Shown here one piece after another: positions 37,799 through 46,277 of a DNA stretch of 64,000 nucleotides. This DNA comes from Deltaproteobacteria bacterium IMCC39146 (lineage in GTDB: Bacteria; Desulfobacterota; Desulfuromonadia; Desulfuromonadales; BM103). The stretch's first letter is position 1, and each line of letters begins with the position of its first letter. The notes under the pieces were generated by a model. The model was not told the origin of the DNA, searched no databases, and was given only the letters and a program-made list of their open reading frames with translations. The translations under genes and the position numbers were made by a program. The DNA lies in contig JARUHP010000016.1 of NCBI GenBank assembly GCA_030005635.1, forward strand, positions 1 to 64,000. The letters run 5' to 3'.

Positions 37799-39172
37799 AT
37801 GAGACTTGCACTGAAACACCAGATAATCTTGGCGCCGGCAGCCGTCCTCTTCCTTATGACCTTGTTACTCTGCTTCCTGCAGTTCACCTACTGGGATATG
37901 TCGGTGAAGAGACAGCAGGCCAAGAACCTTAAAACAGCCTTTATTGCCCTTGCTGAAGCAGATATGGCCGCGCAACGCATGGAGGAGATTGTTGGCTTTC
38001 TGGCTCAGGCACAGACGCCAGATGCCAAGGCCTTGAAGCAGTTGTCATTTTTGCACGAGCATCTTTCGGTAGCTTTCGAGCGGTTGCTGGAAACCGAGTT
38101 GCTGGGAGTGTCTGATACCAGTCTGTTACGACAAAGCGTTCTCGACCTGAATCCTGAGCAAGGCTTGGAGTTGGATAATTTTGAGGAGGGCCTGAAGTTA
38201 CTGCGGCCTTATATCAAGCGACAGCTTAACTCCTTAAACCAGCAACGTCTGGATTATGGCGATCTCCACCGGGAAGATATTGATTCCCTGGTTGCCGAGA
38301 CTGCCTTCGTCACGATTGTCGTCCTCGGCTTTGCTATCCTGATCGGAATTTTTCTTTCTCTTACCTTTGCTCGCAACATCCTGAACCGCATTCAGATTCT
38401 ATCTGACAGTGCCGCGCGTATCACTGCCGGCGAGTTTGTGCCGCCTCCCGCTCCCGATAAGGTGCGCGATGAGCTAGACGAGCTCGCGGTTTCCATCAAC
38501 CAAATGACGGATCAGTTGATCCGGGTGGTGGCGGCCGAGAAATTGCTCGAAGGTGCAGAAGAGGAACGTCGGCGCATCGCCATGGACATTCATGATCAGA
38601 CCCTTGCCGAGCTATCGGCTGTGCGTAGAAAGATCGAGCATCTTCGTGAGGAGTCTTCTTGTGGTGAAGAGGCGATATCAATCGAGGCAGATCTGCAAAA
38701 GGCGATGACCAATCTGCGTGTGGTGATGGATAACCTGCACCCGCAAACCCTTGATATCCTCGGCCTGCCAGCGGCCATTGAATCCATGCTCGAAAAGGTG
38801 TGCGAGGCCCCCGGGGCGCCAACCTATCATTTCATGGCTGGAGACGATGTTGCCAAGCTCCAGTTGCCACGTCTGACCCAGGTGACCGTTTATCGGATCA
38901 TTGCCGAGGCTGTTAATAATGTCTTGCGGCACGCTCACGCCAACCAGATGGAGGTTGCTATGAGTGTGCGAAGCAATACTTTGATAGTTATCGTTGAGGA
39001 CAATGGGCGAGGCTTTAATCCCACTCCGCAGTTGCCGACAGAGAGTGGTGGACGGGGAGTCCATAACGTTCAAGAACGCGCCCGTGCCATTGGTGGCCAG
39101 GTTCGTTGGCAGAGTTCGCGTTTTTCTTCAGGAACACGCTTTGAGCTGGAGTTGGCGCTCAACGAAAGATAA
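37799..39172 (+). CDS. NarX/DegS-type sensor histidine kinase
   Basis: This 457-residue membrane kinase has transmembrane helix 1 (about 8-30), a helical periplasmic sensor (31-165), helix 2 (about 168-190) and a HAMP region (about 190-245). The HisKA_3 dimerisation segment EEERRRIAMDIHDQTLAEL carries phospho-acceptor His265. The HATPase domain has NNVLRHAHA (N-box) and EDNGRGF (G1). It is followed 12 bp later by a response regulator gene, so they form a two-component pair. The signal is unknown. Confidence 0.9.
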   Translation: MRLALKHQIILAPAAVLFLMTLLLCFLQFTYWDMSVKRQQAKNLKTAFIALAEADMAAQRMEEIVGFLAQAQTPDAKALKQLSFLHEHLSVAFERLLETELLGVSDTSLLRQSVLDLNPEQGLELDNFEEGLKLLRPYIKRQLNSLNQQRLDYGDLHREDIDSLVAETAFVTIVVLGFAILIGIFLSLTFARNILNRIQILSDSAARITAGEFVPPPAPDKVRDELDELAVSINQMTDQLIRVVAAEKLLEGAEEERRRIAMDIHDQTLAELSAVRRKIEHLREESSCGEEAISIEADLQKAMTNLRVVMDNLHPQTLDILGLPAAIESMLEKVCEAPGAPTYHFMAGDDVAKLQLPRLTQVTVYRIIAEAVNNVLRHAHANQMEVAMSVRSNTLIVIVEDNGRGFNPTPQLPTESGGRGVHNVQERARAIGGQVRWQSSRFSSGTRFELELALNER

Positions 39173-39184
39173 GGAGAAAACACC

Positions 39185-39931
39185 ATGGCCCCATACTCCC
39201 TGGTTATCGCCGAAGATAATCCAAAGGATTTTGAGTTCCTCAGACAGATGGTTGAAGCATGGGGACAGGACTGTACGACGGAGCATGCCGACAATGGCGC
39301 GGTTGCTTTGGAGCTGGCTCTGAAATATGATGAGCCGCTTGTGATCAGTGATATCCAGATGCCGCAGATGAACGGGGTCGAGTTTGCCAGGGCTCTGTGG
39401 GAGCAAAAGCCACAGGCAAAAATCGTCTTCTGGAGCCAGTTCAAGGACGAGATGTACGTACGGACTCTGTCCAAAATCGTGCCGCCGGAAACCGTTTATG
39501 GTTACGTGCTTAAATCGAGCTCCCGGGAAAAGATCTCAACGGCCATGGCCACCGTTCTCTTTGAAGACCAATGCTGGATCGACCCCGAAGTTCGCAAGGT
39601 CCAGGGCCGTACCGGTCACAGTCAAACGGCGCTCTCTGATATCGAGTATGAAGCTTTGGTCGATATCTCTCTCGGATTGACAGATAATCTTATTGCTCAG
39701 CGGCGTTATCTCTCCCGGCGTGGTGTGCAGAGTCGTCTTAACTCCCTCTATGGAAAGCTGAGTCTCGACCATGAGCAGTTCCAGAGTGATAAGGTCGGTG
39801 ATGCTTTCAATCTGCGCAATCGCGCGGTTGCTGTCGCCTTGCGCCGGGGCCTGATCAATGCTTTTGAACTCGAGCACGAAGACGACGACCTGCAGGAGTG
39901 GCTGAAGCGTTATAAGAGCGGGAGAGGGTAA
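39185..39931 (+). CDS. Response regulator with divergent LuxR-like output
   Basis: This 248-residue protein has a receiver with Glu10/Asp11, phospho-acceptor Asp56 (LVISDIQMPQMNG) and Lys in YVLKSSS. The C-terminal region (about 148-215: ALSDIEYEALVDISLGLTDNLIAQRRYLSRRGVQSRLNS in two parts) resembles a LuxR helix-turn-helix but lacks several consensus residues, and a charged tail follows. AAGGAG precedes ATG 39185. It is paired with the upstream kinase. DNA binding is likely but not certain. Confidence 0.82.
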   Translation: MAPYSLVIAEDNPKDFEFLRQMVEAWGQDCTTEHADNGAVALELALKYDEPLVISDIQMPQMNGVEFARALWEQKPQAKIVFWSQFKDEMYVRTLSKIVPPETVYGYVLKSSSREKISTAMATVLFEDQCWIDPEVRKVQGRTGHSQTALSDIEYEALVDISLGLTDNLIAQRRYLSRRGVQSRLNSLYGKLSLDHEQFQSDKVGDAFNLRNRAVAVALRRGLINAFELEHEDDDLQEWLKRYKSGRG

Positions 39932-39972
39932 GGCAAGCTATATGCTTTAGGGTTGTAAGCTGTAAGTAAAAC

Positions 39973-40005
39973 AGGGACTGTCCCCGAATGGGGATTGTCC
40001 CTTTT
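39973..40005 (+). terminator. Terminator of the two-component operon
   Basis: AGGGACTGTCCCC pairs with GGGGATTGTCCCT over a GAAT loop, followed by TTTT. It starts about 40 bp after the response regulator stop. Confidence 0.8.
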
Positions 40006-40032
40006 CTGTTGGTAGAGTGGCTACGCTTTCCG

Positions 40033-40077
40033 TTGTAAAGCTCCCGCGTTTGTGCTAGAAAATTGGTCATACCAAAT
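40033..40077 (+). promoter_or_regulatory. gntR promoter with FadR-type operator
   Basis: TTGTAA (40033-40038) and TAGAAA (40056-40061) are 17 bp apart. The palindrome AATTGGTCATACCAAAT (40061-40077) follows at once. It fits the TTGGTnnnACCAA class bound by FadR-subfamily GntR regulators and lies 18 bp before the gntR start. Autoregulation is therefore likely. The core recurs upstream of dctP and lutC. Confidence 0.65.
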
Positions 40078-40095
40078 ACCTCGTGGAGAAAAGGC

Positions 40096-40821
40096 ATGAC
40101 CATTGTTCTTGAGCCAATCCGGCCGAAAAAAATATCTGAAGAAATCGTCAGCCAAATTAAACAGCTGATTTCAAAAGGTGAACTCAAACCCGGTGATCGT
40201 ATCCCTTCCGAGCGGGAGTTGGCGTCCATGTTGGGTGTCAGCAGGCCCTCTGTCCGGGAAGCGATTATGGTTCTCGAGGCAATGGGTTTTCTGGATTCGA
40301 GACAGGGTGGCGGAACCTTTGTCAAGGCGTTAACCGAAGGTAGCATCATGGATCCGCTTGCCAAACTCGTGGAACAACGGGATCCGGAACTTTTGCGCTC
40401 TCTTGCCGAGGTGCGCATGGGTCTAGAGAGCTGGTCTGCTTATCTTGCGGGCAAAAGAGCCACGGCAAGGGATATTGCTGAATTACGTCGACTTTATTAT
40501 GTCATGGAAAAGCAAGCGGCGAAGGGCGGCTGGGATTCAGAGGTGGACGCAGAATTTCACTACGCTATTACCGCCGCGAGCCACAACAGTTTGCAGATGC
40601 ATGTGCTCGATTCAATTCATTCTCTCTTTCATACAACCATTCAGGTTGCCTTGATGGAGTTCTATCAGCAAGAAGGTCATGTTCAGTTATTGTTGACACA
40701 ACACCGAGAGATCTTGGAGGCGATTGCCGACCACCAGCCCGAATTGGCGCGGCAGAAGATGATGGAACATCTCGCCATGGTTGAAGAGAAGATGGCGGAA
40801 CTGCTGAAAGCAAAAGTCTAG
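40096..40821 (+). CDS. FadR-family GntR transcriptional regulator (LldR/GlcC-like)
   Basis: This 241-residue regulator has a winged helix (about 10-80: IPSERELASMLGVSRPSVREAIMVLEAMGFLDSRQGGGTFV) and a C-terminal FCD effector domain (about 100-235) with a helical bundle and His residues that usually bind a metal and a carboxylate. I chose ATG 40096 for its GGAG ribosome site. It is convergent with glcF. FadR-type palindromes at its own promoter, at dctP and at lutC suggest that it represses uptake and oxidation of a 2-hydroxy acid until the ligand binds. Lactate or glycolate is the likely ligand from gene context, not from sequence. Confidence 0.88.
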   Translation: MTIVLEPIRPKKISEEIVSQIKQLISKGELKPGDRIPSERELASMLGVSRPSVREAIMVLEAMGFLDSRQGGGTFVKALTEGSIMDPLAKLVEQRDPELLRSLAEVRMGLESWSAYLAGKRATARDIAELRRLYYVMEKQAAKGGWDSEVDAEFHYAITAASHNSLQMHVLDSIHSLFHTTIQVALMEFYQQEGHVQLLLTQHREILEAIADHQPELARQKMMEHLAMVEEKMAELLKAKV

Positions 40822-40864
40822 TCGCGCGGGACGCGGAACGGGGTACGAGAAAATCTAAACGTTA

Positions 40865-40898
40865 ACGGGGCCAGAATTGATATTCTGGCCCCGTTTTT
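40865..40898. terminator. Bidirectional terminator between gntR and glcF
   Basis: A perfect 13-bp stem (ACGGGGCCAGAAT / ATTCTGGCCCCGT) with a 4-base loop is followed by TTTTT. A near-copy of the same hairpin occurs at 58854-58893. Confidence 0.88.
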
Positions 40899-41020
40899 AA
40901 TTGATGGTTCATGGTGAAGGGTTCTGGGTTAATGGAAGACCCCAAAACAATAGGTGACTCAGGCCAAATCTTTGATTTTACCCTTAACCCTTTACCTTGA
41001 GCCCTGAACCAGATTTAAAA

Positions 41021-42322
41021 TCACCCCGAAACCGCCATCCCCAGCAGCTCCGTAATATGAACGACCTCCTGTTTAAGGCCTGCCTGCTTGAGCCCCCAGG
41101 CCAGTTGCAGGTGGCAGCCGGGGTTGGCAGTGACCAGCAGCTCGGCACCCGTTGCCTGGACATTTTCAAGTTTGCGGTCGAGAATCTGCTGGCTCTCAGT
41201 TGTGTACTTGAGGCTAAAGGTCGCTGCACTGCCGCAGCACCAGCTGGCCTCTTCCATTTCGCGGAAAACAATGCCTGGAATCGCCTTGATTAACTCGCGC
41301 GGCTGTTTACTTATGCCTTGGGCGTGGCAGAGGTGGCAGGGCTCATGGTAGGTGACGATCTTTTCGACCGGTTTCAAGTCTTCCGTTCGTAACCCTTGCT
41401 CTGCCAGGAATTCACTGACATCCTTAATCTTGCCGCGGAAGGTGGCAAGCTTGTCGTGTTCACCGGCCTCCTCAAGCAACTCCTCATACTCTTTCAAGGC
41501 TGCCCCGCAGCCGGCACAGTCGGTTACAATCGCATCGACATCAAGGGCCATGAAGAGGTCGAGGTTATGCTGTGCGATGAGCTTGGTGGTGTCGCGATCG
41601 CCCTCGGTCAAATGAGGAGCGCCACAACATTTTTGTTCCTTAGGCGTTACAACTTCGAAGCCCTGATGGGTCAATACCCTCACAGTTTGTCGGGAGACTT
41701 CGGGATACATCAGGGTCATGATGCAGCCGAGAAAAAACGCCACCCGACCGCGTTGTTCTCCTTCAGCAGGAATGACATCCGCTAACTGTGGGCGTAACGG
41801 TGGATGCAATTCAGGGATCATGCGTTCGGCCTTGTCGACCCATTCCGGACCCAACTTGAGTAACTGCGAGTGCCTGACCAACCACTGGATGCCAAGCTTC
41901 TGATAAAGTCTGGCCGGCAGCATCGAGGTCTCTAGCAAGCCGGGGTTGGGCAGCATCTTCTGTAACACAAACTCACGGAACGATTTGCTTACATGCTTGA
42001 GCGGGAAGAACTGGTGGGCCTGGCTGCGACAAATTTCCATGACTTCACCGGCACGCACACCGGAGGGACAGGCGGTTGTGCAGGCTCGACAGTCGAGGCA
42101 GAAGAAGGCTTCTTCCTTGACCGCTTCGGTGAATTCAAGTTTTCCTTCAGACACGGCCCGGGCCAGGGCCACGCGACCGCGCGGGCTGGAGCGTTCGCGG
42201 CCGGTCAGGGAAAAGGTCGGACAGGTCGGCAGGCAGAAGCCACAACGCATGCACTGTAGAACATCTTCATATTCTGGAGCATTCTCGGAGGTAAAATTGC
42301 CTAACTTCTTTTTGTCGGTCAT
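41021..42322 (-). CDS. glcF: Glycolate/D-lactate dehydrogenase iron-sulfur subunit (GlcF-like)
   Basis: This protein of about 433 residues has two 4Fe-4S motifs near the N-terminus (CMRCGFCLPTCP and CLDCRACTTACPSG). Two CCG cysteine-rich domains follow, with signatures CCGAPH and CHLCHAQG...CCGSAATFSL. It passes electrons from the FAD subunit to the quinone or membrane chain. ATG 42322 follows GGAG, which lies in the end of glcD; the stop of glcD and this start are 4 bases apart, so they are coupled. It is the last gene of the dctPQM-usp-glcDF run. In related bacteria this pair is assigned to glycolate or D-lactate, and the sequence does not decide between them. Confidence 0.9.
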   Translation of the reverse strand: MTDKKKLGNFTSENAPEYEDVLQCMRCGFCLPTCPTFSLTGRERSSPRGRVALARAVSEGKLEFTEAVKEEAFFCLDCRACTTACPSGVRAGEVMEICRSQAHQFFPLKHVSKSFREFVLQKMLPNPGLLETSMLPARLYQKLGIQWLVRHSQLLKLGPEWVDKAERMIPELHPPLRPQLADVIPAEGEQRGRVAFFLGCIMTLMYPEVSRQTVRVLTHQGFEVVTPKEQKCCGAPHLTEGDRDTTKLIAQHNLDLFMALDVDAIVTDCAGCGAALKEYEELLEEAGEHDKLATFRGKIKDVSEFLAEQGLRTEDLKPVEKIVTYHEPCHLCHAQGISKQPRELIKAIPGIVFREMEEASWCCGSAATFSLKYTTESQQILDRKLENVQATGAELLVTANPGCHLQLAWGLKQAGLKQEVVHITELLGMAVSG

Positions 42323-42326
42323 CACT

Positions 42327-43718
42327 TTACTCCTGACCGTCTGTGAAGATTTTTCCAGGGTTTAGTATGCCTTCTGGGTCAAATGCCTGTTTGATTCGCT
42401 TCATTACCGCAACTCCACCCGGACCAATCTGTCTGGCCAGATATTTTTTTTTGGCGATACCGATGCCGTGTTCCCCTGAGACGGTGCCACCCCAGGCGAG
42501 GACCTGTTCGTAAAGTTCATCGTAAAAGGCGTGCGCACGTTTCATCTCGTCTGCGTCTCGTTCGTCACAAAGGACTGTCGGGTGGAGGTTGCCGTCACCG
42601 GCGTGACCGAAGGTGCCAACCGTCAAAGCGTATTTTTTTGTTAATCGCTCAATGAGTGCAAAGGTTTCTGCAAGCATCGAACGGGGTACGGTAGCGTCTT
42701 CCAGCAGGGTCGTCGGTGAAACCCGCGCCAGGGCCGACAGAGCGGTACGTCGTGCAGCAGCCAGGCTGGCAGCTTCCTCTGCGTCCTTGGCAATATGCAC
42801 TTCTGCCGCTCCCACTTCCTTCAGTATCCGCTCAACCCCTTCGGCCTCTTCGGTAACCATCGCCGGGTGACCGTCAACCTCGATCAACAACAATGCTGCC
42901 ATCTCGCGCGGCAATCCGATTTTGACGTAATCCTCGACACAGTTGATGGTTGCTTTGTCCATGATTTCCATGGTTGATGGAATGATTTTGGCAGCAATAA
43001 TTTTAGAGACCGCTTCGCCGGCAATGCGAATATCATCGAAATAAGCGAGGAAGGTCCGCTTGTCCTGCGGTGGTGGGATTAGTTTAACTGTGATCTCGGT
43101 GATGATCGCCAAGGTTCCTTCACTGCCGACCAAAAGATCCTTGAAAGCGTAGCCTGCAACGTCCTTTACGCTTTTGCCGCCCGTGCTCAGCAGGCTGCCA
43201 TCCGGCAAAACGCACTTGAGAGCCATGACGTAGTCACGGGTGACGCCGTACTTGAGGCCGCGCAGGCCGCCGGCGTCTTCCATAACATTCCCGCCGAGGG
43301 TTGAGATCTTCTGTGAACCAGGATCCGGCGGATAGAAGAGTCCCTTTGCAGCGACGGCGTTGAAGAGATCGAGAGTAACAACGCCGGCCTGGCAAGTGGC
43401 GGTCAGGTTTTCCTCGTCGATTTCAAGGATCTTGTTCATTTTACTTAAGCAGATGACGATGCCGCCATCGACTGGGATGCTGCCACCGGAAAGGCCGGTG
43501 CCACTACCACGAGGGGTGATCGGCACTTTGTAGTCACGGGCGACCTGCATAACGCTCTGCACTTGCTCACTGTTGGTCGGGTAGACGACCAGGTCGGGTG
43601 TCGCATGCAGGCCAGGCGTTGAGTCGTAGCCGAGGACCAGCAGATCTTCTGCTGCAGTAATGACGTTTTCCTTGCCTAGTTTGTCAATCAGGTGCTGAAT
43701 AGCCGTGTCTGAAATCAT
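42327..43718 (-). CDS. glcD: FAD-linked glycolate/D-lactate dehydrogenase (GlcD-like)
   Basis: This 463-residue protein has a PCMH-type FAD-binding domain (VVYPTNSEQVQSVM, PRGSGTGLSGGSIPVDGG, GLKYGVTRDYV) and a C-terminal FAD-oxidase domain with GHAGDGNLHP and SGEHGIGIAKK. It oxidises a 2-hydroxy acid to the 2-oxo acid in the cytoplasm. It is coupled to glcF downstream and lies 84 bp after usp, with a GC hairpin in the gap. Glycolate and D-lactate are both plausible. The adjacent TRAP transporter and lut genes favour lactate. Confidence 0.92.
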   Translation of the reverse strand: MISDTAIQHLIDKLGKENVITAAEDLLVLGYDSTPGLHATPDLVVYPTNSEQVQSVMQVARDYKVPITPRGSGTGLSGGSIPVDGGIVICLSKMNKILEIDEENLTATCQAGVVTLDLFNAVAAKGLFYPPDPGSQKISTLGGNVMEDAGGLRGLKYGVTRDYVMALKCVLPDGSLLSTGGKSVKDVAGYAFKDLLVGSEGTLAIITEITVKLIPPPQDKRTFLAYFDDIRIAGEAVSKIIAAKIIPSTMEIMDKATINCVEDYVKIGLPREMAALLLIEVDGHPAMVTEEAEGVERILKEVGAAEVHIAKDAEEAASLAAARRTALSALARVSPTTLLEDATVPRSMLAETFALIERLTKKYALTVGTFGHAGDGNLHPTVLCDERDADEMKRAHAFYDELYEQVLAWGGTVSGEHGIGIAKKKYLARQIGPGGVAVMKRIKQAFDPEGILNPGKIFTDGQE

Positions 43719-43737
43719 GGTCTTCCTTTTAAATAGT

Positions 43738-43770
43738 TCGGGGCACGCAGACTATGACTGTGTGCCCCGA
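43738..43770 (-). terminator. GC hairpin between usp and glcD
   Basis: GGGGCAC-x-CAG pairs with CTG-x-GTGCCCC (10 paired bases around one mismatch, 7-base loop). It is followed on the minus strand by AACTATTTAAAA, with no true T run. It may partly end transcription or protect the upstream mRNA, so glcDF may be expressed below dctPQM-usp. Confidence 0.5.
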
Positions 43771-43802
43771 AAATGATGGCTGGCGGAGTTTGCTCAGGCA
43801 GC

Positions 43803-44312
43803 TTAGAACCCTTCTTCGTGAAAACCTTCCGGAATTCGTACAACCAAAACAGGCTGAGAGGCACTGTGCAGAACCTTGTGGGTGGTGCTGCCGAGTATCG
43901 CATCTCCGATTACCGTGTGGCGATGAGCCCCCATGATAATCAAGTCTACAGCGTAATCTTTTGCGGCAGCCAGGACGATCTGAGCCGGCTGGCCCTCTTC
44001 GATGCGGATCTCGTTGACCCGCTGTGTGCATTGCAGATCTGTCGCACATTCCTTCTCACACAAGCGCGCGATGCGCTCCCGCAGCTGATCCTTGGCCCGA
44101 GCCTGTGCCGTGCCGTGGATCTGTTCCGATTGCTCATGAGAAATGTGCAGTTCCACCAGGCTCTGGGCAAAGGTTGATAAAGGTTCCAGTGCTGAGACGG
44201 CAATGATCTGCGCGTCGTGCTGATTGGCCATGGCAAGGGCATAGCGGAACACATAAGGAGCACCTGGGCCCATGCCTGTGGCGTAGAGAATCTTTTTGAT
44301 TTGCGGAAGCAT
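43803..44312 (-). CDS. Universal stress protein (UspA family)
   Basis: This 169-residue single UspA domain has the ATP-binding motif GAHRHTVIGDAILGSTTHKVL followed by PVLVV (last 40 residues; the G-2x-G-9x-G(S/T) pattern is only partly kept). It lies 23 bp after dctM and before glcDF. Usp proteins often accompany TRAP transporters, where they may sense ATP or bind the transporter, as TeaD does with the ectoine TRAP system. A similar role here is inference. Confidence 0.85.
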   Translation of the reverse strand: MLPQIKKILYATGMGPGAPYVFRYALAMANQHDAQIIAVSALEPLSTFAQSLVELHISHEQSEQIHGTAQARAKDQLRERIARLCEKECATDLQCTQRVNEIRIEEGQPAQIVLAAAKDYAVDLIIMGAHRHTVIGDAILGSTTHKVLHSASQPVLVVRIPEGFHEEGF

Positions 44313-44335
44313 TATATCCTCTCCTGTGAGTGTGA

Positions 44336-45676
44336 CTATCTGCCGAAGAAAACATCAGGCAGATAAGTAATAATCTGTGGGAAGAATATCATGGTCGCCA
44401 AGGCAAAAACCTGGATCATGACAAAGGGAAGAATCCCTCGATAAACATCGCCCATGGTGTATTCCGGTGGCGCCACCCCTTTAAAGTAGAACAGTGAATA
44501 ACCGAAAGGCGGGGTTAAGAAAGACGTCTGCAGGTTGATGCAAATCATCATGGCAAACCAGAGCGGATTGAAATCCAGGTCCATGGCTATCGGCGTGAAA
44601 ATCGGCACGACGACCAGTAGGATGGCTGCCCAGTCGATGAACATTCCCATGAAGAAAACCACTGCCATCATGATAGCGAAGACGACGAAGCGGTTGACGT
44701 CCATGCCGAGCAGAACATCGGCGACAACGTCGCCACCGCCCATGCTCAAAAAAACCACGGAAAAGAATTTTCCGCCAACGAAGAGGGCCATGATCATGGC
44801 TGTGGTGCGGGCCGTTGAGATGCAAGCCTGAGTAATGACGGCCCAGTTTAATTTACGACTGACCAGAGCAAGGATCAGTGCGCCGACGCAGCCCAGGGCT
44901 GCGGCCTCAGTCGGAGTGGCTACCCCAGCCAGGATAGTTCCCATAACCGTAAGGATCAGGCCAAATGGTGGCACAAAGTTTTTCATCGTCATGGTGAATT
45001 TTTCCATGACGGTAGCGGTACGCTCGGCTGCGGGGATCGGCGGTCCGAGTTTGGGATTCATGTAGCAGCGCACCAAGACATAAAGCAGGTACATGCTGGA
45101 TAGCAGAAGCCCGGGCAGAATGGCGGCGGCAAACAGGTTGCCGACCGAGGTTTCTTTTTGGCCGGTCAGGCCGCCATAGACAACCAGCATGATTGATGGC
45201 GGGATCAAAATACCCAGGGTCCCCGACGAACAGATAATCCCTGCGGAAAGAGATTTGTCGTAGCCTCGCTTTAGTAGCGCCGGTCCGGCCATCAGACCCA
45301 TAGCGACAACCGAGGCACCAACAATACCCGTGGTTGCAGCGAAGACCGTTGAGACAACAATGACCGCCAGTCCCAAGCCACCGCGCAGGCCACCAAGAAC
45401 AGTGTATAGGGCGTCAAACAGACCTTCCGAAACCTTGGATCGATCGAGGATTTGGGCCATGAAAATAAATAGGGGAATAGCAACCAGGGTGTAATTGAGA
45501 AAAATGCCCCAGGCATTGTTGGCAAACAGGCCTATCAGGCCGGAAAAGTCGAAGCCATTATCTATCAGGCCGAAAAGCGTCGCAACCGCGGCCAGAGTGA
45601 CTGCTAAAGGATGCCCCATGGCAATGGACGCCATCAGCGTCACGAACATGAGTATTGTCAGGACTTCTACGCTCAT
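44336..45676 (-). CDS. dctM: TRAP transporter large permease DctM
   Basis: This 446-residue inner-membrane protein has about 12 hydrophobic segments. The N-terminus shows MGHPLAVTLAAVATLFG, and family motifs include GIVGASVVAMGLMAGPALLKRGYDKSLSAG, IPPSIMLVVYG and ATPTEAAALGCVGAL. It drives Na+- or H+-coupled substrate import with DctQ. The gene order dctP, dctQ, dctM is standard, with 18 bp between dctQ and dctM. Substrate specificity comes from DctP. Confidence 0.94.
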   Translation of the reverse strand: MSVEVLTILMFVTLMASIAMGHPLAVTLAAVATLFGLIDNGFDFSGLIGLFANNAWGIFLNYTLVAIPLFIFMAQILDRSKVSEGLFDALYTVLGGLRGGLGLAVIVVSTVFAATTGIVGASVVAMGLMAGPALLKRGYDKSLSAGIICSSGTLGILIPPSIMLVVYGGLTGQKETSVGNLFAAAILPGLLLSSMYLLYVLVRCYMNPKLGPPIPAAERTATVMEKFTMTMKNFVPPFGLILTVMGTILAGVATPTEAAALGCVGALILALVSRKLNWAVITQACISTARTTAMIMALFVGGKFFSVVFLSMGGGDVVADVLLGMDVNRFVVFAIMMAVVFFMGMFIDWAAILLVVVPIFTPIAMDLDFNPLWFAMMICINLQTSFLTPPFGYSLFYFKGVAPPEYTMGDVYRGILPFVMIQVFALATMIFFPQIITYLPDVFFGR

Positions 45677-45694
45677 TGGTCTCTAGTCTCCAGT

Positions 45695-46192
45695 TTAGTG
45701 AGTCTCTTTTAGTGCACGAATATCTTGTATCAGCTTGGCTATCCCTTGGAGGAGGAAAAGAAAGAAGCCAATCGCCATGAGCGTTTTATATGGGTATATA
45801 GCCGGAGCCCAGGAACTGGAGGCACGCTCCCACTGCTGCCAGGAACTAACGGCCATGGCGCCCACGTAAAAAGTCAGCAGGCCGATCGAGGGCAGAAACA
45901 GGACGACATTGGTGAATATCCGCAGGATAAGGCGTGGTTTTGCCGGCAGTCGCGATTCAAAGACATCGATAGCAACGTGGGTGTTGTGTTTGTGAGCATA
46001 GGGCAAGGCAAAAGAGAAGTGAACACCGTAAAGAAAAACGGTTAGCTCAAAAGCCCAGGTTGTCGGTGAGTTGAACGCATAGCGCATAAAGACCTCAAAG
46101 ACAACCACGATAATTAGCGGCAATACCAGATAAGAAGCGTAAAAACCAAACTTTTCGTTGAAGGTGTCGATTGCTCCATCAATGCTAAACAT
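45695..46192 (-). CDS. dctQ: TRAP transporter small permease DctQ
   Basis: This 165-residue protein has four predicted membrane helices (first: YASYLVLPLIIVVVFEVFMRYAF), with the family motif FNSPTTWAFELTVFLYG and HNTHVAIDVFESRLP. It joins DctM in the membrane complex. The 85-bp gap to dctP holds a GC hairpin. Length is normal. Confidence 0.92.
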   Translation of the reverse strand: MFSIDGAIDTFNEKFGFYASYLVLPLIIVVVFEVFMRYAFNSPTTWAFELTVFLYGVHFSFALPYAHKHNTHVAIDVFESRLPAKPRLILRIFTNVVLFLPSIGLLTFYVGAMAVSSWQQWERASSSWAPAIYPYKTLMAIGFFLFLLQGIAKLIQDIRALKETH

Positions 46193-46247
46193 AGAGACCT
46201 CTTAATCAGTAGCGGTTTGCTTGTTCGGTTCAGGATGAATAGATGCA

Positions 46248-46263
46248 GGGGCCCGCAGGCCCC
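46248..46263 (-). other. GC-rich hairpin between dctP and dctQ
   Basis: GGGGCC-CGCA-GGCCCC is a perfect 6-bp stem with a tetraloop and no T run. It lies in the gap after the dctP stop. Such hairpins often stabilise the upstream message or attenuate transcription, which would make the periplasmic receptor more abundant than the permeases. Confidence 0.5.
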
Positions 46264-46277
46264 CACAGCAGGTCTTG